Source: a virus
Reading direction: 5' to 3' (one strand)
Virus record (IMG/VR): IMGVR_UViG_3300030328_002384
Location: 1-22,948 of that record
Length of the DNA: 22,948 bases
How positions within the stretch are numbered: the first letter of the stretch is position 1; every line of letters starts with the position of its first letter. The position numbers were made by a program, and so were the translations under genes. The notes beneath the pieces are model-generated. The model worked only from the letters and a program-made list of their open reading frames with translations. It was not told where the DNA came from and searched no databases. Below are positions 8,177 to 17,237 of this stretch, in pieces.

Positions 8177-9401
8177 TAGGAACTCCTGTTCTTATATTGT
8201 AATCTCTTGCTCTTACAACATTTGCACCACCTGGATTAGAACTTCCACCTAAACTAGTATTTATATCATCAAAGAAATCAATACTTGTTTTTTGATATCC
8301 TCTATCTAATCCTATTTGTCTTGCTATTTTATTCTGTTCATTAATATCATTAGTTTGTACCATTTCCATAATACCTGGGTCATCAAATTCTGGTACAATA
8401 CCCCATATAGTTTGAGCTATACTAGAAACATTAGTCATAATACTTGTCCAAGCAATTTCTCTATCCCAATTAGAATTGAAAGCAAATCTTGCGTCTTTTA
8501 ATTCTTCTATAAAATTTTCTGCAAATGCTGGGTCATTAGTATAACTTCCTGCTAAGTAATCTAATCTATCTAAATATGGTTCATGTAATTGTTTTGGTAG
8601 CCAAGTATCTAATAATTTAGTTATTTCATCTACACCTTTATCACTTATAGTGACACTACCTCTATCTAAAACATCTTGAAATTCTTCAGATACTTCATAA
8701 ATAGAATTTCTTTGTGTAGCAGCAGTTAATTCTGCAGTTGCTCTTACAGTAGTCCAAGCACCTTTAGATAATTGTTCTGCTACCCAATTAATACTATCTT
8801 CATCTAAGTTAGATTCTAAGGCTTCCAATGTCTTTTTTACTGTTATAACATTATCAGCAACTAATTCCTGTCTACCTAATGGGTCATTTTGATATTTAAC
8901 AGCTTGATTGTATTCTGCTTTAGAATATCCCATTTTTGTTATCATCCCGCTATCACCAAATAATTTATTTTCAGCATCTAAATCTAAATTAGATAACCAA
9001 TTGATAGGGTCTTCAATAATATATTCAATAACTAAATTTTTATATTCTTCTTTTTTAGTCCAAGGTAAATTAGTTTCAATACTTACTATCTTATTTATAA
9101 GCGAATCAATACTTGTATCTGAATCTTGTAAGTCAGACAAAGGTCCTGCATTAAATACAGTCCCATTTTTAATTAATTCGTCCCATTGTGATGTACTTAA
9201 AAATTGAAATCCTTCAACATCATTAGACATAACACCGTTTCTATCATAAGTAACTTTACTTACATCAGATAATGTTGGAATATCTTTAACATCTATAGAC
9301 CAATAATAAATATTGTCATTGTATTCATATGCTAAATAAAAATTGTCACCAACTTGTATTAAAGTTGTTCCAATAGGTCCATAAGTTATTTGTTTAGACA
9401 T
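8169..9401 (-). CDS. Virion-associated protein of unknown function (410 aa)
   Basis: Not recognised. It begins MSKQITYGPIGTTLIQVGDNFYLAYEYNDNIYYWSID, a short beta-rich, aromatic N-terminus. From about residue 90 onward it is mainly acidic helical sequence. The C-terminus is a Gly/Ser/Asn-rich stretch (SLGGSSNPGGANVVRARDYN) that looks flexible. The start shares one base with the stop of the upstream gene (TAATG) and its end overlaps the next by eight bases. The 412, 410 and 344 residue genes therefore form one coupled set following the giant gene. Similar lengths hint at a shared assembly, but no clear sequence repeat among the three was seen. A virion internal protein is the working guess; a tail component cannot be excluded. 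Confidence 0.6.
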   Translation of the reverse strand: MSKQITYGPIGTTLIQVGDNFYLAYEYNDNIYYWSIDVKDIPTLSDVSKVTYDRNGVMSNDVEGFQFLSTSQWDELIKNGTVFNAGPLSDLQDSDTSIDSLINKIVSIETNLPWTKKEEYKNLVIEYIIEDPINWLSNLDLDAENKLFGDSGMITKMGYSKAEYNQAVKYQNDPLGRQELVADNVITVKKTLEALESNLDEDSINWVAEQLSKGAWTTVRATAELTAATQRNSIYEVSEEFQDVLDRGSVTISDKGVDEITKLLDTWLPKQLHEPYLDRLDYLAGSYTNDPAFAENFIEELKDARFAFNSNWDREIAWTSIMTNVSSIAQTIWGIVPEFDDPGIMEMVQTNDINEQNKIARQIGLDRGYQKTSIDFFDDINTSLGGSSNPGGANVVRARDYNIRTGVPNG

Positions 9402-10639
9402 TATCTACTACCCTGTAACCATTTCATATATGTATATTCTGCATCTTGTATTTGTTGAGCTTCATCAGATAATGTTTGTTGTTGTTCAGCTCCTTCATCA
9501 ATCTCATCATATACTTCATCTACTGGGTTTTCTACATTAAATTCAGGTTTTAATCTATCAAATGTTACAAAACCACCATATTCTTCTCTAAGTCCTTGAC
9601 CTGTTCCTTCTCTTTTAAAATATGTTTGCATTACTTCACCAGCTCTAATAAATTTATCTTGAGCTACTAGAGCATCTACATAACCTGACCAATCTTGTGC
9701 AACAGAATTAATAAACTCTTCTTTTAGTTCATCAGTTAACGGTCTTTTATTTACTTGTTGATAATAATCTTCAAAATCTTCAGCTAATGTAGTCATATTA
9801 GGAAATATATTATCTGTTCTTATTTTTGTAGCAGCTTCTATATCCATAGTTCTTTTTGCTATATCTTCTTCAGCTTGTTTTTTATCTAAAAAACTTAATA
9901 ATCCATTAGCAAAAATTTCTTTACTTGTAATATATTTTGTACTTACAGGTTCTCCCTCTTTTATCTCTAGACCACCATAAAAACTATTTATATTAGGATA
10001 AAATTTAAAATCTAATTTACTTTCTTCTACAGTTTCTACAAATGCATTTCTATTTGGAGAATTAGGATACCATTCAGTATATTCATTATCTATATATTTT
10101 AAAGCTTCAGATATTAATGAATTAGTAATTATCCCACCAACACCATTAACTTCATTACCTAGTTCTTCTACGGTAATATATCCACTAGCTATTGCAGCAT
10201 CTTGTATTGCCATCAAAGCATTCTGGTCTGTATTTATTGTTTGAACAAAACTATCTGCAAAATTAGCTGCAGGAAAAAACTTACCTTCTCTAACAGTTTC
10301 TATTTGAGGTAAACCATCTTTAAATACTGGTTCACCAGCTTCATCTGTAACTTGTATTATTCTACTATCAGGACCAATATATCTCTGATTTCCAGATGAG
10401 TCTATGAACTCTCTACTTCCTGCTGGTACATAATTACTAAATGCTTTTAATATATTACTTTTAATTACATCCGAACTATTGTCACTTCCTAAGTGTAATA
10501 AAATTAATTCAAAATCATTTGCTCCTACATATTGAGAATAGTCATTATTAAGATTTTGAAATGTAAAGTTACTAAAAGAATCAGAAATCTTCTGTATCTC
10601 TCCTTCTAGTTCTTTTCTTTCAGCGTCTGTTAAAGCCAT
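9401..10639 (-). CDS. Virion-associated protein of unknown function (412 aa)
   Basis: Not recognised. It starts MALTDAERKELEGEIQKISDSF, a predicted helix, and is overall acidic and helical. A likely coiled segment lies near residues 255-300 (DKKQAEEDIAKRTMDIEAATKIR). A Glu/Gln-rich C-terminal part (EIDEGAEQQQTLSDEAQQIQDAEYTYMKW) follows. It has no signal peptide, membrane span or enzyme motif that I can see. The ATG shares a base with the stop of the 2011-codon gene (TAATG), which suggests expression at a fixed ratio to it by translational coupling. Such coupling fits proteins that assemble together, for example an internal core. Confidence 0.6.
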   Translation of the reverse strand: MALTDAERKELEGEIQKISDSFSNFTFQNLNNDYSQYVGANDFELILLHLGSDNSSDVIKSNILKAFSNYVPAGSREFIDSSGNQRYIGPDSRIIQVTDEAGEPVFKDGLPQIETVREGKFFPAANFADSFVQTINTDQNALMAIQDAAIASGYITVEELGNEVNGVGGIITNSLISEALKYIDNEYTEWYPNSPNRNAFVETVEESKLDFKFYPNINSFYGGLEIKEGEPVSTKYITSKEIFANGLLSFLDKKQAEEDIAKRTMDIEAATKIRTDNIFPNMTTLAEDFEDYYQQVNKRPLTDELKEEFINSVAQDWSGYVDALVAQDKFIRAGEVMQTYFKREGTGQGLREEYGGFVTFDRLKPEFNVENPVDEVYDEIDEGAEQQQTLSDEAQQIQDAEYTYMKWLQGSR

Positions 10640-13600
10640 TATCCTTCTCCAATAATAGGTGGTTCAGTAATTTGTGTACCAAAGTCTATTTTTTCTTTAT
10701 TTAATGCAGTATTATAGTTCATAAAACGAGAATCATTAGACATTAATCTAATTATAACGTTCATATACACAGGATAAAATTCTGGATACAATCCAATTGT
10801 GTAATAAGCAGCTTGTGCTACTTGTTTTCTTATAATTTGTGCATCTTCAGTTTTTGATGTTCTCCACCATTGAGTTGAATAACCTGCATCAACTGATATC
10901 TTTTCAGCTTCAGACCAAAAATTTTCATAAAAGTATTTAAAGCCTTGACCAGCTTCAGTACTTTGTGCAAATGTGTTTGTTCTCCAAACATCTCTCATTT
11001 CATTAAATCTAGTTATAGTACTTGGAGTTTCTGTTTGTCCGAATTCATTTCTATAACCTGGTTTTAAATCCATTAACGCTAAATTGAAAGCTTGAGACAT
11101 TAATTCTTTTTCTTTAGTAGATAAATTAGTATTTAACTCTAATTGTTCTTTAAAATTTTTAAACATTACATATCCAGAAGCATTATTAGCATTTGGAATA
11201 TAATCTCTAGGATTTAAAGTAGCTCTTTCTACTACATCTTGCCAATTTTGTTCTGCTAAAGGATTATCTGATTTTAAAAATTGTAAAGTATTTGGCATAG
11301 CTTTTAATTCATCTCTATTATTTTTTTGCCATTGTATTACTTTTGCATCAAAGCTAACACTGTCAGTACCTTTTTGTTTTTTAGTTTCTAAAATATATGA
11401 ATGATTAATACCAAATGTATTAAAAAAGTCTTTTCCTGCTGCTTGATAGTCTCCTGCATGTTTTTCAACTAACTTTTGATGTTCGTTTGCTAGAACACTT
11501 ACACCAAACCATTTTCCATTCTTATCTTCTAGTACTAATTCATACATAGCACCTGTTAAGAAACCGAATTGTGATGCTGCTCTAAATAAATTTAACCATC
11601 TTCCTTGATGTGCAGCGTATCTCATAATTGCTAAATCTAATACTGCAGGAGTAAGAACACCTTTTGGAACATCTATAGGTAAATTGTTATTATCAAGGTA
11701 TTGTCCAGCTAATGCATCAACACTTTCCTCAAAAATTTTCCTTTCACCATTCCAATCAACAAAGATATCTTTTATATACTTATCTAATTCACCAGATTCT
11801 AATAATTTAATTTCACTATGAGATTCTTTAACACCATCAAATACAGTAATTGTTGAATCTGCACGCATATTTTCTACCTTACTATCCATAGTAAATTTTT
11901 GTAATTCTAAATCATCATCTAACCATGTATCACTAAGTGTTTCTGTAATTAAATCTAATCCACCTTTACTTCCTTTAAGTGCAGCAGAAGTTTTTTGTAA
12001 CCAAGCGATATCTCCACCTTTTAGTGCATCCATAAAATTATCAGGTGGTGGGAATTCTCCAAAAAATTCTTCTGTAAGTTCTACAGATGCGGGTGTTTTA
12101 TCAAATAATAACTTAGCACCAAAAGCGACAATTGAATTTGTATTAGGAAAGCCTTGACTTGCTATCATGTTTACACCAGAAGAGAAACCTTTCATAATTG
12201 TTCTAAAAGTAGAATCTTCTCCGAATAAAAAGTTATTAAAAGAATTATTCATTGGCATAAGAAACATATCTTCACCAGTATTTTTATCTTTATGAAAGGA
12301 ACCTTGTCCTGAATAAGTATAGGTCCCACCTACAGCTCTATTAGCTTTAGCAACTAAACCAGCTTGTCTTATAAAATAAGGATTTTGTATTGATAGCTTT
12401 GACCACCTTTTTCCAAGTTCAAAAAATATTTCTGGGAAAGGAAATGCATTTCTAAATACTTCTGAAAATCTATGTCTTTCACTTGCATCATACAAAATAG
12501 ACTTCATTTCAGATAATGCATAAGAAGATGCTTCTTTACTCCAAATTTCAAAATCATCAATTTTTCCACTTGTTGTATTTTTAATGTCTTTTAATTTCTT
12601 AATTACTTTATTAGGTATAGCTGCTGTAACAGCTTCATCAATAAATTTTTGTTGGACTTTTGGTGTAAACATTTCAAAATGACTACTTAATCTTAACCAT
12701 CTATATTGTTTGAATGTTGTACTTCTATGTAACATTGCTAAAGGCTGTGTTAATAAAAATTCAAATTGTGCATCTAAAAAGTAATCATACTTTTCTAACA
12801 TTTCAGCATTTCTTTTTGTATCAGGTACATCAGGTATTAAAGCTTTACCAAAATCAAATAACTTATCTTCAGTTCCTGGAATAATTTCATCTATAAATTC
12901 TTTATACCCTTTTTTCATATTTAATTTTTTAATAGAACCGAAGTTCTCAAATAAATTATCATAAGAAGGTGCCAATTTAACTGTTTTTCCACTTGGAGTA
13001 TTCATAATTCCTGTCCAAATAGATTCTCTTAATTCATTACTACCTGAGAATGAGAATGAATTATCATACCAATGTGTTCCTGCTTTAGCACCAGAAGTAT
13101 ATTCACCCCAATGAACACCTACTTGAGTAGGCATACCTGTTCTAAATCTTATTTCACCTTCTTTTTCAGCTAAATAGTTAATAAACTTATCTGTATTCTT
13201 TCTTAAATTCCTATATGTATCTCCAGTATTATCTATTAAATCTTGTATTAATCTTGGAGCAGGAGGTAATTTTACTTTTACACCGTCTACAGAAATAATA
13301 CCATCAGGTGATTTAGCCCACTCCATCAAAGAATCAGACCATCCTAATCTTGCTACTACTCTTGTTATAGGGTCATTACGTAATTTAAGATGTTGAAATA
13401 TATATCCATCTAAAGCTTTAGGGTGGTCTGATGAAACAGGTACATAATTTATATCTGACTTGTTAATCATATTCCTAGTATTAAAACCTTGTCTATTTAT
13501 ATTAATTCCAAGAGCCTCATGATAAATTACACTCATTGTTATTTCATTTACATCTTCACCTGAGTTTATAATTTTTTCCATTACTTTTCTAATAGGCGCT

Positions 13601-16600
13601 CTTTTAGGTAATTGTCCATATGAATACATCCAATTAGTAAAATTGAATGGATGGTCAAAAATAGAATCTAAAGTAGGATGTACAAAAAATCCTATTTGTT
13701 CTTCAAGTAAAACTCTTTCTGTTAATGAAGGTTTTAGAATTGCTCTAGGTTTAAACCAGTTATTATTCCATTGGTCAAATGACCAAGTAAATATATCTTC
13801 TTCAATTTTTCTACTAGGAATTTTTAAACCTTTAAAAAATCCATCTTCTTTAATATTATCTTTAATCTTTTTTAAAGCTTGAGGTGTTATTACATCATCA
13901 ACTGTATCAGGTAAATCAGTAAATAATCTTCCTAATGTTCTTTGTAACATACGATTATTATTTAATGACGCACCGTTATCAGCTGCTTCAGATAATTTAG
14001 ATATAGTAGGAATAAATATAGTTTCTCCTGTTTCTGGATGTCTCATAGTTCCTGTCCATTCAGAGTTTAATTGTCTACCTAAAGGGTCTACAATATAATT
14101 TTTTAATTGAGTTTCAGAGTTATCTGCTAAGTCAATCCTTCTTTGTACTATTTGACTTCTTTTTTCTCCTTTACGTGCAGCTATTAATTTAACATCAGCT
14201 TTTTTCAATTTTCTTGCAAAATCATTAACTGTTTGTACAGTCCATTTTGGAATAGATTGAAATTCATCAATTAACATACCTGCTTCTTTTTCTGGGTAAC
14301 CAATATTACTTAAATGTCTAACGAGAGTAGTAAATGCTTTACCTCTATTAGCATACGATAAAGTATTATTAGGTTGTAATGAAAACCATTTTTTCCAAAA
14401 ATAACTCATACCATCTGTAAACTCATGAAAGAATCCCATATTTCTAGCTAAACTTGAATTACCTGTTTTATTCCATTGCCTAAATTCATCTTGAGATAAA
14501 GTTTTATTTATATTAGTTAATTCCATCTTCTTTTGAGGATTACGTAATTTTTTATAAGCTCGAGTAGGAAATCTAGCTACATTATCTAAATAATTTAATG
14601 CCTTGCTACCTCCTCTTCCTATTAAACTTCCAGCTGAAGGCATCATTATATTTTTACCAGTAAGTTTATTAACTCCAGTACTAAGTATTTTAGATTGTCT
14701 TAAAGGACTTTCCGTTAATTTGAATGGCATATCCATTCTTGGAAGTTTTACACCTGCATCACTATAAATTTTTGTAAATAATTTCTCCATTTCATCAATG
14801 TTTTTAATTCTTTTAATTTCTTTTTGAACTGCTTCTGGAAATTTACCTATAAAATTATCTGTTGCTATTTTGTAACTATTATCTAACTTTGTATATTTAT
14901 TTAAATTACCATTAAGTCTTAAGCTATTTGCAATTTTAGGACCAGTAGTATTAAAAATACCATTTGCCCTACCACCAAACAAACCATAATCTTTTTTGTA
15001 CTGAGCAGTTTGTCTTTTAGAACTCTTTATTTGTTTTTGTAATTCAGGAGAATATTTTTTATATTTTCTTATTGGAGTTGCATAATCAAATGTATTTAAA
15101 AACTCATCAATGTTATCTACAGATTTACCAGTTAAAGGATTAACTTTATTATTAGTAACATACTCACTAATCATTTCTCTTTTTTTAATATGACTATATA
15201 AAGAAGCATCATCTATGCTCTCAAGTTTATTTACATTCTTTGTTAAAAACTGTAGTTTTTTTGCAAATTTAATTCCTTTATTAAATATAATTTCAGGAAT
15301 TATTCTTTCTGAACCATCAATTAAACCTGATAGTTGATTGTATTCATTAGAACCTACATCATATAACAATGAGGCCTGGTATCTTCCAGAAGAATAAGGT
15401 ATTTGTATTCCTAATAACTCATTTTGATTACGTTGTCTAACTTGTTCATATTGCTCAGCTGCTTCAGGTGTATATATAAATTGCCTACCAGCAAATGCTT
15501 TTATTTCATTTGGATTAACCAAAGAGTTCCAATGTATTTCACCATCATTATTTCTACCTATTATTGCTCTTCCATTATCTTCATAGAATGCTTTTGCAGA
15601 TTCCTCAAAAGAAAATCCTTTTTGAACCATGTCTGCAACTATTGCACTATCTTCAGCAAACATACTTTCTCCTATTAATACATTATCCCTATTAAAATTT
15701 ACAGGTCTCCCAGAAACAACTTCTTCATGGATTTGTGCAATTACAGGTTTACCCGCTCTTTTTCTAGCTTCATTTGCATAACCTAACCATGCTTTTGTTT
15801 CTTCTATCCAATTACCTTCATAACCTAAATCAGTTACTTTTGTATCAGCAAAATCTATTGGTACATATTGTTGTGACCATTCTTTAGTTTTACCAGTTTC
15901 CATATATCTGTCTAATGCATTTAATTGTTGTGCATAGGCTAAGATTCTATTATTAAATAAAGCTCTATTACCAGGTACTAATAGATTTACTCCTGGTATA
16001 CCCATAGCTACCTTTTCTAAAGGATTTAAATTTTCAAACTCTTTACTTCCTGGAATCTTTACTAACTCATCTGTCTCTTTATCTCTTATTAATTGTGGTT
16101 TCTCAATTGAACTTCTATAACTAGGACTGTATCTTACAAATATATCTGACATCGCATTAAAAGTTTCTGCAATTAATACTCCTGTTTGTGTTTTCCCAAG
16201 AATAGGTGCAGATGGTGTAAAGTCAATAACACCTATTGGTGTTTCTACTTCACCACCTTTATCAACATAATTACTACCCCAAATTAATTTATTAACTCCC
16301 CAAAGTGCTGATGAAAATCCTCCGAATGTCAGAACATCTATATAGTTAAAAGTCATATTGTCAGCAAAATCTTTTGTTTGATATTCTTTTTTAGATTCTT
16401 CATAAGCATTCGCAACCTGTATTGATTGTTGTTCTATATAATTATCATTTAAATCTACAATAGATTGTGAATCTATAGGAAGTTCTTCATCACTAAACTG
16501 TGCAAGATTCATTGTAATTTCTACAGGTAAATTACTAAACATTTCATTAATAGCTTCAAATCTATTTAAAAATCTAGGATTTTGGTCTATTAAATCATTA

Positions 16601-16674
16601 ACTTCTTTTAGTCGCATCTGCTCTATACGAGCTAGTTTAGCTATAGCTGCTTGTTCTAAATAATTACTACTCAT
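10639..16674 (-). CDS. Giant virion protein (2011 aa), candidate internal or ejection protein
   Basis: This single uninterrupted frame takes up more than a quarter of the window. It begins MSSNYLEQAAIAKLARIEQMRLKEVNDL, a helical start. A hydrophobic stretch at about residues 108-133 (TFNYIDVLTFGGFSSALWGVNKLIWG) could insert in a membrane. Residues 530-760 are rich in Lys and Arg. Around residue 1415 comes NAFPFPEIFFELGKRWSKL, a type of segment I associate with large internal proteins of marine phages. No lysozyme, transglycosylase, protease or polymerase motif was recognised. The start lies three bases after the previous stop without a good Shine-Dalgarno, implying coupling. In T7-like phages the comparable role is played by gp15/gp16, which build a conduit for DNA entry. 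The equation is by size and neighbourhood only. A virion RNA polymerase was considered but no motif supports it. Confidence 0.75.
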   Translation of the reverse strand: MSSNYLEQAAIAKLARIEQMRLKEVNDLIDQNPRFLNRFEAINEMFSNLPVEITMNLAQFSDEELPIDSQSIVDLNDNYIEQQSIQVANAYEESKKEYQTKDFADNMTFNYIDVLTFGGFSSALWGVNKLIWGSNYVDKGGEVETPIGVIDFTPSAPILGKTQTGVLIAETFNAMSDIFVRYSPSYRSSIEKPQLIRDKETDELVKIPGSKEFENLNPLEKVAMGIPGVNLLVPGNRALFNNRILAYAQQLNALDRYMETGKTKEWSQQYVPIDFADTKVTDLGYEGNWIEETKAWLGYANEARKRAGKPVIAQIHEEVVSGRPVNFNRDNVLIGESMFAEDSAIVADMVQKGFSFEESAKAFYEDNGRAIIGRNNDGEIHWNSLVNPNEIKAFAGRQFIYTPEAAEQYEQVRQRNQNELLGIQIPYSSGRYQASLLYDVGSNEYNQLSGLIDGSERIIPEIIFNKGIKFAKKLQFLTKNVNKLESIDDASLYSHIKKREMISEYVTNNKVNPLTGKSVDNIDEFLNTFDYATPIRKYKKYSPELQKQIKSSKRQTAQYKKDYGLFGGRANGIFNTTGPKIANSLRLNGNLNKYTKLDNSYKIATDNFIGKFPEAVQKEIKRIKNIDEMEKLFTKIYSDAGVKLPRMDMPFKLTESPLRQSKILSTGVNKLTGKNIMMPSAGSLIGRGGSKALNYLDNVARFPTRAYKKLRNPQKKMELTNINKTLSQDEFRQWNKTGNSSLARNMGFFHEFTDGMSYFWKKWFSLQPNNTLSYANRGKAFTTLVRHLSNIGYPEKEAGMLIDEFQSIPKWTVQTVNDFARKLKKADVKLIAARKGEKRSQIVQRRIDLADNSETQLKNYIVDPLGRQLNSEWTGTMRHPETGETIFIPTISKLSEAADNGASLNNNRMLQRTLGRLFTDLPDTVDDVITPQALKKIKDNIKEDGFFKGLKIPSRKIEEDIFTWSFDQWNNNWFKPRAILKPSLTERVLLEEQIGFFVHPTLDSIFDHPFNFTNWMYSYGQLPKRAPIRKVMEKIINSGEDVNEITMSVIYHEALGININRQGFNTRNMINKSDINYVPVSSDHPKALDGYIFQHLKLRNDPITRVVARLGWSDSLMEWAKSPDGIISVDGVKVKLPPAPRLIQDLIDNTGDTYRNLRKNTDKFINYLAEKEGEIRFRTGMPTQVGVHWGEYTSGAKAGTHWYDNSFSFSGSNELRESIWTGIMNTPSGKTVKLAPSYDNLFENFGSIKKLNMKKGYKEFIDEIIPGTEDKLFDFGKALIPDVPDTKRNAEMLEKYDYFLDAQFEFLLTQPLAMLHRSTTFKQYRWLRLSSHFEMFTPKVQQKFIDEAVTAAIPNKVIKKLKDIKNTTSGKIDDFEIWSKEASSYALSEMKSILYDASERHRFSEVFRNAFPFPEIFFELGKRWSKLSIQNPYFIRQAGLVAKANRAVGGTYTYSGQGSFHKDKNTGEDMFLMPMNNSFNNFLFGEDSTFRTIMKGFSSGVNMIASQGFPNTNSIVAFGAKLLFDKTPASVELTEEFFGEFPPPDNFMDALKGGDIAWLQKTSAALKGSKGGLDLITETLSDTWLDDDLELQKFTMDSKVENMRADSTITVFDGVKESHSEIKLLESGELDKYIKDIFVDWNGERKIFEESVDALAGQYLDNNNLPIDVPKGVLTPAVLDLAIMRYAAHQGRWLNLFRAASQFGFLTGAMYELVLEDKNGKWFGVSVLANEHQKLVEKHAGDYQAAGKDFFNTFGINHSYILETKKQKGTDSVSFDAKVIQWQKNNRDELKAMPNTLQFLKSDNPLAEQNWQDVVERATLNPRDYIPNANNASGYVMFKNFKEQLELNTNLSTKEKELMSQAFNLALMDLKPGYRNEFGQTETPSTITRFNEMRDVWRTNTFAQSTEAGQGFKYFYENFWSEAEKISVDAGYSTQWWRTSKTEDAQIIRKQVAQAAYYTIGLYPEFYPVYMNVIIRLMSNDSRFMNYNTALNKEKIDFGTQITEPPIIGEG

Positions 16675-16677
16675 AAA

Positions 16678-17073
16678 CTAAAAAGGTTTTTGAGCGTTTC
16701 TAGTATTTCTCAGTTGTGCGATTAATAAGTTATTTTCACTTCTTTTTTCTAATACATCTAATAAGATATCTACATCATCCTTAAGAAACATATTATTATT
16801 TAAACCACCTTCAAGCATTGTTCCTTTAGTAGCAGACTCAAATTGTCTATCAGTTGGAGCATCAATATTAACATTTGGAAAATTCTTTACATTAGGTAAA
16901 CCACCAGTAGCAGCTACATTATTTTCTATTTGTTGTCTACTACCATAATCTCCACCTGGAGCAGCAACAGGAGCAGAAGGATTCCCATCTGTTCTTTGAC
17001 TACCTTTACCTATACCTGAAACTGCATTTTTAGCAGAAGGTGTTGGCTTTCTGTATCCTCCACGACCTGGCAT
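16678..17073 (-). CDS. Small Gly/Pro-rich protein adjacent to portal (131 aa)
   Basis: The protein begins MPGRGGYRKPTPSAKNAVSGIG and its first 75 residues are low-complexity, rich in Gly, Pro, Ser and Asn, with basic residues near the start, so probably disordered. The last 50 residues (MFLKDDVDILLDVLEKRSENNLLIAQLRNTRN) look helical. Proteins with a GGYR..P...SG.G..S.RTDG...P opening are familiar next to phage structural genes, but their function is not known to me. It has a good site (GAGGTGAT) and shares one base with the stop of the 54-residue gene. It may be a minor head protein, or a linker for the giant protein that follows. Confidence 0.6.
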   Translation of the reverse strand: MPGRGGYRKPTPSAKNAVSGIGKGSQRTDGNPSAPVAAPGGDYGSRQQIENNVAATGGLPNVKNFPNVNIDAPTDRQFESATKGTMLEGGLNNNMFLKDDVDILLDVLEKRSENNLLIAQLRNTRNAQKPF

Positions 17074-17237
17074 TATATATCACCTCTATCAGTATAATCT
17101 TTAGTTATAAATATAATAATCCCACTAACAGGGTAAATTATATTTTCTACATTCTCTGAGAGAATATCAAATTCGTCTTGTACTCCGTATTCGTTGTACA
17201 CCATATCCCAGAACTCCACATCTGCATAGTCTTCCAT
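17073..17237 (-). CDS. Small acidic protein between portal and Gly/Pro-rich gene (54 aa)
   Basis: This short frame starts MEDYADVEFWDMVYNEYGVQ and ends in a hydrophobic run IIYPVSGIIIFITKDYTDRGDI. The start shares one base with the portal stop (TAATG), and its stop shares one base with the next start (TAATG). Two such exact junctions in a row are strong evidence that it is a real, translated gene. The first 32 residues are acidic. The IIYPVSGIIIFI stretch is short for a membrane span but could be a buried strand or helix. No family recognised. Confidence 0.7.
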   Translation of the reverse strand: MEDYADVEFWDMVYNEYGVQDEFDILSENVENIIYPVSGIIIFITKDYTDRGDI

